Positions 32,864 to 40,743 of a stretch of 42,065 nucleotides of DNA are shown piece after piece. Where the stretch lies: NCBI GenBank assembly GCA_000434935.1, contig FR882175.1:1-42065 (forward strand), given 5' to 3'. Under the pieces are notes generated by a model, which made no database searches, was not told the origin of the DNA, and worked only from the letters and a program-made list of their open reading frames with translations. A program made the position numbers and the translations under genes. Each line of letters starts with the position of its first letter. Positions within the stretch are counted from its first letter, which is position 1. The stretch comes from Bacteroides sp. CAG:709 (GTDB taxonomy: Bacteria; Bacteroidota; Bacteroidia; Bacteroidales; UBA932).

Positions 32864-34618
32864 CTACAGTTCTGCAGGGTCATAAACGAACGAGAACTCA
32901 TCCATGTACAGGACGCTTCCCTTTCCTCCGGTGAAGTAGTCGCCATACTTGCTGGCAGCACCTACGATCACTATCTGCGTCGGCTTGCGTGTCGTGCTGC
33001 GATATTCCAATTTGATCGTAAACGGTTCATAGCCATTGACCAAGCCGTCCTTCGTGCTTGTCACAGTTCCGGATTCCACCTTGCCATAGGCGATGATGTC
33101 GCTGCCGTTCACATCCACGAACTTGCCTTCAGAAGTGTTTATCTGGAATCTGTCGGCACGGTCCGTCAGGAAAATCTGTATCTGGCAGGTATCCGGCTGA
33201 CCCTTCAAAGCCTCGTGGGCACCGTCCGCCATGTCGATGCTCTTCGGAGTATAGTCGAAATATCCTTTAAGTGCCAAAGGCCTGGAAGTGAACGGTGTCC
33301 CCCATTCCAGAGCAGCTCCGCTCATACCGATGACCTTCTGGAAGGCACCCGTATAGATGTTTCCGGCGGCCATGATGCCGAATGCCGTCATACTCTCAAG
33401 TTTCACAGCGCTCTTGCCTTCACCCGTTACAGCCAGATGGCCGGTTTCCTGTTTGGTAGGAATCGTACCGAGTCCTGCGGTAGCCTTGTTGGCAGAATCC
33501 CATACGGAATATCCGCCGGCATTAGGCATTGGAGCCTTTCCGCTCATATACCATGAATCGAAACTCATGTTGTGCACCTCCGCAGCAGCCTCAGTGGTGA
33601 AAGCAATCTGTTTCTTGCCCTCTTCCTTGGCAGTCACTGCACGTACGATATAGTTCGCACCCGGCTCAAGACCTGCAAGTCTCGCCGTAAATGCCTTGTT
33701 TTCAGCATCAGTCTTGATCTCGCCTGCGAAATCAGCCCACGCCTCTTCAGTAATCTTCTTGTACTGGAGTTTCAACCCTTCCGGCACGCTATTGCTTTTC
33801 AATGAACCGGTTACATCGGCAAACAACGCCCATGCATTGACCGACTTCGCCTCAGCCTCGGAGCTCGTGAAATCCAGCGTCAGGTCAAACTCCTTCTCCG
33901 TCATGTTGTCGTCCAGGACAATCCTGATGCCTGCGGCGCCGGCGCTCGGGTCCACCGTCTTGATTCTGAAGTTCAATGCATATTTATGTTTCGCCTTCAC
34001 GTCAGCGACAGTCTCGGAGCGGGTAAATGTCCTGCCGACATTGTTCGTCAATGACAATGTCCATGTAAATGAACCTGCAGGTGCGAAATATCCCGTCTTG
34101 CCGAAGGTATCCAGCTCCTTGCTCCACACGAGGTTGCCGTTTCCGCTCACGACCTTCAACGACCATGACTTGAAGTATGTACCGAAATCATCAGAGAAGG
34201 CAGGGGCCACCAGAACATCAGCAAGCGAGCATTTTATGTCAGCATTGGCCACCTGGTCGGCAAGTACATTGACATTGGATTCCCCATAGTAACGCGGCTC
34301 ATCGAACACGGCATCCACCTGCGCACGGTTCTCCGCAGTCACCTTGTAAGTCGCGCAATTGAGCTGCAGCGGCTCAGTCTGCAAAGTGCGATGGTCAGTT
34401 ATCTCCTTGACCAGCTCACTCCCCTTGTATATCTTCAATGCGAACGGCGTCTCCGCAGTCACGTCGGCCTTGGTGGTAATCAGAGTGAACGAATCATCCT
34501 GTTCCACGGCTGCCGTCAGATAGCCATGACCGCTGTCAGGAACTGCCGTTTCCCTGCTGCATGATGCCGAAACCAGCGTCATGCAAGTCAGGATATTTAT
34601 TAATCTGTTGATTTTCAT
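32864..34618 (-). CDS. DUF4493 + PCMD-like surface lipoprotein (third of cluster)
   Basis: The product has 584 aa with lipobox VSASC (C20). The N-terminal part (about 30-245) has the DUF4493 plan: a KADVTAETPFALKIYKG strand, a TYKVTAENR strand, a CSLAD-type strand with Cys, and a YFAPAGSFTWTLSLT strand. A short FN3-like segment (about 250-345) leads to a C-terminal domain that begins with SFDSWYMSGKAPMPNAGGYSVWDSAN, matching the PCMD (putative carbohydrate metabolism domain) opening, and ends VLYMDEFSFVYD. It is a predicted outer-surface protein; ligand unknown. Confidence 0.8.
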   Translation of the reverse strand: MKINRLINILTCMTLVSASCSRETAVPDSGHGYLTAAVEQDDSFTLITTKADVTAETPFALKIYKGSELVKEITDHRTLQTEPLQLNCATYKVTAENRAQVDAVFDEPRYYGESNVNVLADQVANADIKCSLADVLVAPAFSDDFGTYFKSWSLKVVSGNGNLVWSKELDTFGKTGYFAPAGSFTWTLSLTNNVGRTFTRSETVADVKAKHKYALNFRIKTVDPSAGAAGIRIVLDDNMTEKEFDLTLDFTSSEAEAKSVNAWALFADVTGSLKSNSVPEGLKLQYKKITEEAWADFAGEIKTDAENKAFTARLAGLEPGANYIVRAVTAKEEGKKQIAFTTEAAAEVHNMSFDSWYMSGKAPMPNAGGYSVWDSANKATAGLGTIPTKQETGHLAVTGEGKSAVKLESMTAFGIMAAGNIYTGAFQKVIGMSGAALEWGTPFTSRPLALKGYFDYTPKSIDMADGAHEALKGQPDTCQIQIFLTDRADRFQINTSEGKFVDVNGSDIIAYGKVESGTVTSTKDGLVNGYEPFTIKLEYRSTTRKPTQIVIVGAASKYGDYFTGGKGSVLYMDEFSFVYDPAEL

Positions 34619-34639
34619 TTGATTCTTGCTCTAATGGTC

Positions 34640-35926
34640 CTAGTTTCCGCGATATTGGAATTGGAGAGCCTGTGTCAATGTCTGGCCGGCCTCATCCGTC
34701 ACTTTCAATGTGAATGTATGGTATGAATTCACTTCCGGGTTATAAAGCAGAATCATTGGAAGAAGGCTTGAGAGTGTGAAAGGAACAGTCTCCTTTCCCT
34801 TCACGCTGTCGCCGGTAGGGATTCCCAGATCATTCAGGCTGCTGAGTGCGGCATTATTCACGAGGTCCATGGTCAGGCCGTCGCCGGTCATGCTCTTGAT
34901 AACTCCCTCAAATTCAGCGCAATCAGATTTCACATCAATCAGGAAATCTTTTACCTTGCCAGGAACGTTCACGGTAATCTCCACGGACATGCCTTCGGAT
35001 TTGAGCTCGGTCAATGCAAATGTAGGATTGGCTTCCCATACTAGAGAAGGCTTCGCCGGCAATGACGGGTCCGGATTAGGATCCGGATTAGGATTTGGAT
35101 TAGGATCAGGTGTAGGGTCTATCGGGTCAGGGATAGGTATTTCTTCGAATCCGCCTACGACGATATTTTCAGTCCTGTCATTTACGGTACCGTCCACAGC
35201 AAGCGTAATCTGCTGTACCTGTCCGGTAACACGCGCATCCAGATTCAGGATGATATGGTCCTTAGGGTGGACATTCTTCACCACATAAGTGAGCGCAGCG
35301 GTAGAACCGTCGATTTCACGTTTACCGTCAATCTGGACGTAAAGCTCTGATGCCGAGAAATATCCGTTCTTGGAAAGTTCTGCGGCAAGGGCGTCGGAGC
35401 TCTCTTTCCCTGTCTTGCTCCATGTCAGGAAATCATTGTCCGTAGCGGAAACCTTGATATTGAACTCCTGGAGCTCGGTCTTGAACGTGTCGGTGCATTT
35501 TATGGACACCATGGTGTTCGAAAGGGAGCATTTCACATTGACAGGAGACGTGGCACCTGCTACGACGGTGAAGTTCTGTGTTCCTTCGAACAGAGGCTGG
35601 TCCCATGCGGCAGCTTTTCCGGCAGGAGATCCGGCTGTAATGCGGTAAGAACCGGTAGGAAGCTCAATCGCCTGGTCCAGAATGTCCTTATAATTATATG
35701 TCTGGGTGCCGCCACCTTCGAGGTTGCTCTCGATCTTGACGACAAACGTATTGATATCAACCAGTTCAGAAGGCATTGCCTTGGTGCTGACATTCACCTC
35801 GTTAAGGTTGGCGTCAGCCGTTACTGACTGCAGGACGAAATAGCCCTTGTTTTCCTCGACCTTCGTCTGTTTGCAGCCTGCAAGAACTGCTGCTGCGGCC
35901 AATATGGTAATGATACTGCGTTTCAT
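34640..35926 (-). CDS. DUF4493 surface lipoprotein with Asp-Pro spacer (second of cluster)
   Basis: From the ATG at 35924-35926 the product has 428 aa and lipobox VLAGC (C18). The DUF4493-like part (LPTGSYRITAGSPAG, VNVKCSLSNTMVSIKC, YFSASELYVQIDG) is joined by a Pro/Asp/Asn repeat spacer to a second beta domain (LVWEANPTFALTELKSEGMSVEI) that is not PCMD. The spacer probably works as a stiff stalk. It starts 25 nt after the first cluster gene and ends 21 nt before the third. Confidence 0.75.
   Translation of the reverse strand: MKRSIITILAAAAVLAGCKQTKVEENKGYFVLQSVTADANLNEVNVSTKAMPSELVDINTFVVKIESNLEGGGTQTYNYKDILDQAIELPTGSYRITAGSPAGKAAAWDQPLFEGTQNFTVVAGATSPVNVKCSLSNTMVSIKCTDTFKTELQEFNIKVSATDNDFLTWSKTGKESSDALAAELSKNGYFSASELYVQIDGKREIDGSTAALTYVVKNVHPKDHIILNLDARVTGQVQQITLAVDGTVNDRTENIVVGGFEEIPIPDPIDPTPDPNPNPNPDPNPDPSLPAKPSLVWEANPTFALTELKSEGMSVEITVNVPGKVKDFLIDVKSDCAEFEGVIKSMTGDGLTMDLVNNAALSSLNDLGIPTGDSVKGKETVPFTLSSLLPMILLYNPEVNSYHTFTLKVTDEAGQTLTQALQFQYRGN
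35071..35118. repeat. Four 12-nt tandem units encoding the Asp-Pro/Asn-Pro spacer
   Basis: Two identical units of CCGGATTAGGAT are followed by TTGGATTAGGAT and a diverged CAGGTGTAGGGT. Units are in frame, four residues each, so copy changes would alter the spacer length without breaking the gene. Confidence 0.8.
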
Positions 35927-35951
35927 ATCTATAATATTGTTATCCTTGTTT

Positions 35952-38129
35952 TTATTCATATATAAGTTCGATGTCGTCCACGGTAAGGACATTTCCTACA
36001 TAACGGGAATCAGAATAGCCTTTGAGTGCGCCTTCCTTACCCCATACCTGCTTTACCGTCGGTTTTTCCGCCGTGCTGGAGATGAAGACGATATACATGT
36101 CAGTGGCTTTCAGCGATATATCCGTGTAGACTACAGGCAGTTTCGCGAGAGTATATTCGCCGGCTTCCGTGTTTCCTGTCAATTCGGCACGGCCAAGTTC
36201 AGTGACCTTGCCTCCGTCCCTGTTCTCGACCACGATGTATGCCTTGAAATATTCCGAGTTCAACGGCGAGAACTTGTAATAGAATTCCAGATAGTCCGGG
36301 CGCGACTTGAATGTCCGTCCATAAGTCTCCGGATTCTCGGCATTGAGCGTATAGCTTCCCATGAACAGCATTCCTGCCGTCTGGTTCTTCAGCACATAGC
36401 CGCCTCCTGCAACGAAAGTGGTTCCTTCTCCCCAGTTCACGGTACTGATTTCGGCAGCGGACGAACCGCTGTGTGAATCGGCTGTCTTCAGCGTTCCGGA
36501 ATAGGAAGTATAGAAGCATGACGCACCGCTTCGCTGTGATGTCGTCAGGTCATTTCTCGTAGCCCAGTAATCGGCAGCCCCGGCAGATGCCTTAGGGAAC
36601 CACTCATAAATGGCTCTTCCGACCCATGCCGTCTTTTTCTCATAAACCTTGGTATCATACCAGTTCTCGAAGCCGGCATTCTCCACCTGTGAAGCATCCT
36701 CGGTCTTTACGGTGATGATGTCCGTGGCATTGTCAGGATTATTGTTGTAGACAGCTCTGAACTGATAGTCCGTACCAGGAGCCAGGCCTGATATCTTGTT
36801 GAATTCCACCACTTTGCCGGAAGCCACACCGTCAGCATTCTTCCAAGCCCCGTCTACGGTCCTGTACTGCAATGTGTAATTCTCAGGCTTTCCGGTTTCG
36901 ACGTTCAGGCTGACATTGCGCACGCTGCGTGCAAAGGCATTGGCCTCGGACAAGTTCAGGACAGCATTGTTCTTCAGCATCTTGAGCGAGAACTCGCCGG
37001 ACTCGGCAGAATTGCCGTTCTTGTCGGTCACCGACAGCTTGAACGTGCCGGCGAACGGAGCCGCCTCATATTTGAGACAGTCTTTCATTCCGCTGAAGTC
37101 AATGTATGCGAATCTGGTGTTTTCCTTCATCTTGAGAATCTGGATTCCCATCTGCGAGAACACCTTGGCCGTAGCCGCGTCCATCGCCGTAAGGTCCACA
37201 CGTTCAGCTACTCCCTTGGCTTTCAAGTAGTCAGAGGTGATGTCCAGCCATGCGTGGGAATATCCGGCAGGAGTGAAGATGTCCAGCATCGTACCGTCCA
37301 GGTCGTCACCTTCGTAGAACTCGACCGTCCCAGCCTTGAGATTGTCGGAGACCTTGATGGAAGGAGCATCCGTCGCCACATCCGTAGGATCCAGCTCAAT
37401 CGTCTTCTCCACCGTTTCCACGCCATTGTCAATGACAATGCCGACGGTTATCTTCCCGGTGAAAGGCTTGGTGTCCAATTTCAATGTAATGAAGTCATTG
37501 GCAGCGGCTTTCACTTGAGTATGGAAATACTTCATCTTGGCATCCGGTTCAGCCGCATACAGGTTCACGGTCAATGTTCCTGCAGGGATAAAGCCCGCGC
37601 GGGTCTCCGTCCGGGAGAATCCGAGGGAATCCTTGACGTTCTCCTTGTCAGTGAAAACCGATGTGCAGTAGCGCTTGTAGTAGGTTTTCAATGCATCACC
37701 ATACTCGACTGCGACCTTGGTGTTCGCAAGACGGGCTGTTCCTGAAATGTTTACACGGCGCTGGCCGGCATTGATGGAAAATGGCACAAGTGCCTGATAG
37801 TACGCCGCATTGAAACCGGCTGCGAGTGAATCGCCGTGGAATGCGGAAAGTCTGTAAGTGCCTTCATTGAGGCGGATTTTCTGATCCTTTGCGTTGGCGT
37901 ATGTATCCCTGTACAGACGCGCGCCGCTTTCTTTCTTGAAGATCTCAACCGTGAAGTCCCCAATCGACGGAAGTATTTCTTCCGACACGGATTTCGTGTG
38001 GTGAGTCCCATCTGTGTCCAGCGAAAGGATAACTTCCGTCGTCCCGTCGCCACCTTCCACTTCCGTAGTGCCACAGGACACCACGAATGCAGATAAAGCA
38101 CAGATTGACAATAATTTAACGTAATTCAT
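35952..38129 (-). CDS. DUF4493 + FN3-like + PCMD-like surface lipoprotein (first of cluster)
   Basis: The product has 725 aa with lipobox FVVSC (C19). DUF4493-like strands run about 30-250 (GDFTVEIFKK, EGTYRLSAFHGD, AGFIPAGTLTVNLYA). A middle beta region and an FN3-like module (about 400-478, with ISGLAPGTDYQFRAVY) follow. The C-terminal PCMD-like domain starts at NAGFENWYDTKVYEKKTAW and ends VGNVLTVDDIELIYE. It is predicted to stand on the outer surface and bind glycans or proteins; no enzyme motif is visible. It opens a long same-strand gene row with its own consensus promoter. Confidence 0.8.
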   Translation of the reverse strand: MNYVKLLSICALSAFVVSCGTTEVEGGDGTTEVILSLDTDGTHHTKSVSEEILPSIGDFTVEIFKKESGARLYRDTYANAKDQKIRLNEGTYRLSAFHGDSLAAGFNAAYYQALVPFSINAGQRRVNISGTARLANTKVAVEYGDALKTYYKRYCTSVFTDKENVKDSLGFSRTETRAGFIPAGTLTVNLYAAEPDAKMKYFHTQVKAAANDFITLKLDTKPFTGKITVGIVIDNGVETVEKTIELDPTDVATDAPSIKVSDNLKAGTVEFYEGDDLDGTMLDIFTPAGYSHAWLDITSDYLKAKGVAERVDLTAMDAATAKVFSQMGIQILKMKENTRFAYIDFSGMKDCLKYEAAPFAGTFKLSVTDKNGNSAESGEFSLKMLKNNAVLNLSEANAFARSVRNVSLNVETGKPENYTLQYRTVDGAWKNADGVASGKVVEFNKISGLAPGTDYQFRAVYNNNPDNATDIITVKTEDASQVENAGFENWYDTKVYEKKTAWVGRAIYEWFPKASAGAADYWATRNDLTTSQRSGASCFYTSYSGTLKTADSHSGSSAAEISTVNWGEGTTFVAGGGYVLKNQTAGMLFMGSYTLNAENPETYGRTFKSRPDYLEFYYKFSPLNSEYFKAYIVVENRDGGKVTELGRAELTGNTEAGEYTLAKLPVVYTDISLKATDMYIVFISSTAEKPTVKQVWGKEGALKGYSDSRYVGNVLTVDDIELIYE

Positions 38130-38160
38130 CTGTTATTCGCTTTCAATAAATACCATCTAG

Positions 38161-38192
38161 CAAAAGTACAATAAAAAAAATCATTCTGCAAA
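38161..38192 (-). promoter_or_regulatory. Promoter of the DUF4493 cluster
   Basis: TTTG (38189-38192), 20 nt, TACTTTTG (38161-38168) on the minus strand fits the Bacteroidetes consensus and lies about 31 nt before the ATG at 38129. The -33 box overlaps the terminator hairpin of the preceding operon. Confidence 0.65.
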
Positions 38193-38221
38193 TCGAGGCA
38201 AGTGCCTGGTTTACAGAATGA
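38173..38221 (-). terminator. Intrinsic terminator after the lptF-fmt gene
   Basis: Arms TCATTCTG (38181-38188) and CAGAATGA (38214-38221), extended inward by AGGC/GCCT around a short loop, form a strong hairpin. On the minus strand it is followed directly by eight T (38173-38180). It ends the alaS/lptF-fmt transcript. Confidence 0.85.
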
Positions 38222-38258
38222 TAGTCTATAAGTATATATTGTTGTCCTATAAGAGTGT

Positions 38259-40733
38259 CTACGCTCTGGTATTTTTCAGGATTTCTGCTGACGTGCCCTG
38301 CGTGGTGCTCCACGTTTCAGGATTGCGGAAACCGGCAAGGAATGCCTTGACTTCCATACGTTTCTTGCCTGCCATCTGGAGGTCGGTAACCGAAACGGCT
38401 CCATCGGCGGTGGCAATTGCGAAGAAGGTCTTGCCATCACTCAGGATATCGCCAGGTTTGACGGCATTGGCCTCTTTACCGGCCTTTGCCAGCATTGTCA
38501 TATAATCGTCACCCTCGACGCGCGTGCCGAAATAGATTTTCAGCTGGGCCGGTGCCGCGCCCTCGTGCACGAGCTCGGTAAACGCCGTCGGGTATGGGCT
38601 GAGGCCGCGGATGAGGTTGTAGATGTTCTTCGTGGAATCATTCCAGTCGATATGACAGAGCTCGCGCGTCAGCTTAGGCGCAGGCTTCAGCACCTCCGAG
38701 CCCTGGATGAAGCTTCGCTGGACACGGGTTTCAATGTTCTTTTCAATGATACCCTGCACGGTAGTGACCACGAGTTCCGCGCCTACCGGCATCATCTTGT
38801 CATGCAATGTCCCTGCCGTATCTTCCGGTGTGACAGGACATTCCTGACGGAGCATGATACCGCCCGTATCAATATCCTTGTCGATCATGAATGTCGTGAC
38901 GCCTGTCATTCTCTCGCCGTTTATCACTGCCCAGTTGATAGGCGCCGCGCCACGGTATTGAGGCAGAAGTGCCGCATGGAGGTTGAAGGTTCCGAGCTTA
39001 GGCATGGTCCAGACTTCCTGCGGAAGCATCCTGAATGCCACCACCACGAAAAGGTCAGCATTAAAAGCCGCCAACTGCTTCAGGAATTCCGGATCTTTCA
39101 GCTTCACCGGCTGGAGGACAGGTATGCCTTGCTCCACGGCGAATTTCTTGACTGCACTTTCATTGACCTTCAATCCCCTGCCGCTAGGCTTGTCAGCGAC
39201 AGTCACGACGCCGACGACATTGTAACCTGCGTCAATGAGGGCCTTCAGGGGAGCGACTGCAAACTCAGGCGTTCCCATGTATACTATTCTCGTCTTCTTG
39301 AATATGCTCATAACTTTGCTCTTTATCTTTCTCCACCATGACCCGAAGTTCTCCGTGTTGAAGATTGCGGAGTCATGGACGGCTTTCCATGTGAAATATG
39401 CGCCGATCGGACCCAGCACGAATGCCGATATGAATACTCCTGCCGCGGCAGAGACAGCTCCGTCACGTGCCAGCTTGGTTCCCGTGATGTCCACGACCCA
39501 ATACAGCACGAAGAACATCACCGCAATGATGGCTGACACTCCCAGGCCGCCTTTACGGATGAATGCACCGAGAGGGGCGCCGATGAAGAACAGGAGGAAG
39601 CAGGCCAATGCACCGGCGAACTTCTTGAGCAGTTCCACGTCAGTTCTCCTCAATATGTACATGTACGAATAGACATCGTTCTCATATCCGCTCACGACCG
39701 TACGGAAATCTTCCGCCGCACCTGCCGCATTTTCATACGCCGCCAGTTCCTCATGTTCATCGCTCCAGTCACGCAGTTTGGAGTAATCGAACGGCACACG
39801 TCCCTGGAAGTGGCTTGCAGTATCCAGCTGTGTCGCAAAACGGAGAACCCGCTTGGACATGAACGTGGCCGTATTGACGACACGCGCAGAGTCATTCAGG
39901 TGAGACAGGGAGTCCTTGCCGTGGCTGAGCTGATTCAGGTTCATTGCCCTTACCTGGTCGCCGAACTTGGCCTTCTCAGACTTCTGGAAAGCATAGTTGC
40001 TCAATGGGATAATCATGTCCTGCTGCCTGAAATTCACTCTCTGCAGCTGGAGCGATGTGTCCCGGTAGCTCATCTTGTTGGTTTCCTGATAGTTGACGCC
40101 GCTGAACATCTGGAATGTCAGATAATCCTTCGACTTGGACATCTTTATCACCGCAGAATCGGCAATCGTCACGCTGACATTGCCCTTGCCGGCGGTATGG
40201 TCATAAACCAGCACGCCATGCATGATTCCGGTCTTGTCGTCCTTGGAGTCGATACGGAGCACATAGCCGTCAATGCCGTCGTAGAATGTTCCGGTCGGGA
40301 TATTGATTTCTTCCTTGGTCTTGCCGATATCGTCGCGCAGCGTGAAAATCTTGTTGTACGCCACAGGCACCAGATTATTCGCGGCGAAAAACGCAAGTAC
40401 GCTGATTACTGCCGCACAAATGATAATCGGTGACAGGACACGGGTGAGTGAAATTCCGGCGGATTTCATGGCGATGAGCTCGTTGTTCTCCGCCATCTGT
40501 CCCACGGTCATCACCGAAGACAGCAATGTCGCAAGTGGGAGTGATAGCGGCAACATAGTCGCTGCTCCCCATCCGAGGAATTCCAGTATAATCTTGAGCC
40601 CCAATCCCTTACCTACAAGTTCATCAATGTAGAGCCAGAGGAACTGGAGCATCAAAATAAATATAACGACCAGCAGGATGCCGATGAACGGCCCCAGAAA
40701 TGATTTGACTATGAACTGGTCGAGTTTCTTCAT
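38259..40733 (-). CDS. fmt: LptF/LptG-family permease fused to methionyl-tRNA formyltransferase
   Basis: One open frame of 824 aa from the ATG at 40731-40733. Residues 1 to about 474 are a YjgP/YjgQ (LptF/LptG) permease: helices near 12-38, the MLPLSLPLATLLSSVMTVGQMAEN region, a periplasmic beta domain, and three C-terminal helices. This protein family drives lipopolysaccharide export with LptB. From M475 the sequence is methionyl-tRNA formyltransferase: RIVYMGTPEFAV, FNLHAALLPQYRGAAPINW with catalytic N584 and H586, D622 in DIDTGG (spacing as in E. coli Fmt), and a C-terminal domain. Both halves look complete. M475 (ATG at 39309-39311) could be a separate start. The fusion may be real or due to a small indel at an ancestral overlap. 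It lies 10 nt after alaS. Confidence 0.85.
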   Translation of the reverse strand: MKKLDQFIVKSFLGPFIGILLVVIFILMLQFLWLYIDELVGKGLGLKIILEFLGWGAATMLPLSLPLATLLSSVMTVGQMAENNELIAMKSAGISLTRVLSPIIICAAVISVLAFFAANNLVPVAYNKIFTLRDDIGKTKEEINIPTGTFYDGIDGYVLRIDSKDDKTGIMHGVLVYDHTAGKGNVSVTIADSAVIKMSKSKDYLTFQMFSGVNYQETNKMSYRDTSLQLQRVNFRQQDMIIPLSNYAFQKSEKAKFGDQVRAMNLNQLSHGKDSLSHLNDSARVVNTATFMSKRVLRFATQLDTASHFQGRVPFDYSKLRDWSDEHEELAAYENAAGAAEDFRTVVSGYENDVYSYMYILRRTDVELLKKFAGALACFLLFFIGAPLGAFIRKGGLGVSAIIAVMFFVLYWVVDITGTKLARDGAVSAAAGVFISAFVLGPIGAYFTWKAVHDSAIFNTENFGSWWRKIKSKVMSIFKKTRIVYMGTPEFAVAPLKALIDAGYNVVGVVTVADKPSGRGLKVNESAVKKFAVEQGIPVLQPVKLKDPEFLKQLAAFNADLFVVVAFRMLPQEVWTMPKLGTFNLHAALLPQYRGAAPINWAVINGERMTGVTTFMIDKDIDTGGIMLRQECPVTPEDTAGTLHDKMMPVGAELVVTTVQGIIEKNIETRVQRSFIQGSEVLKPAPKLTRELCHIDWNDSTKNIYNLIRGLSPYPTAFTELVHEGAAPAQLKIYFGTRVEGDDYMTMLAKAGKEANAVKPGDILSDGKTFFAIATADGAVSVTDLQMAGKKRMEVKAFLAGFRNPETWSTTQGTSAEILKNTRA

Positions 40734-40743
40734 GTGTAACCTG

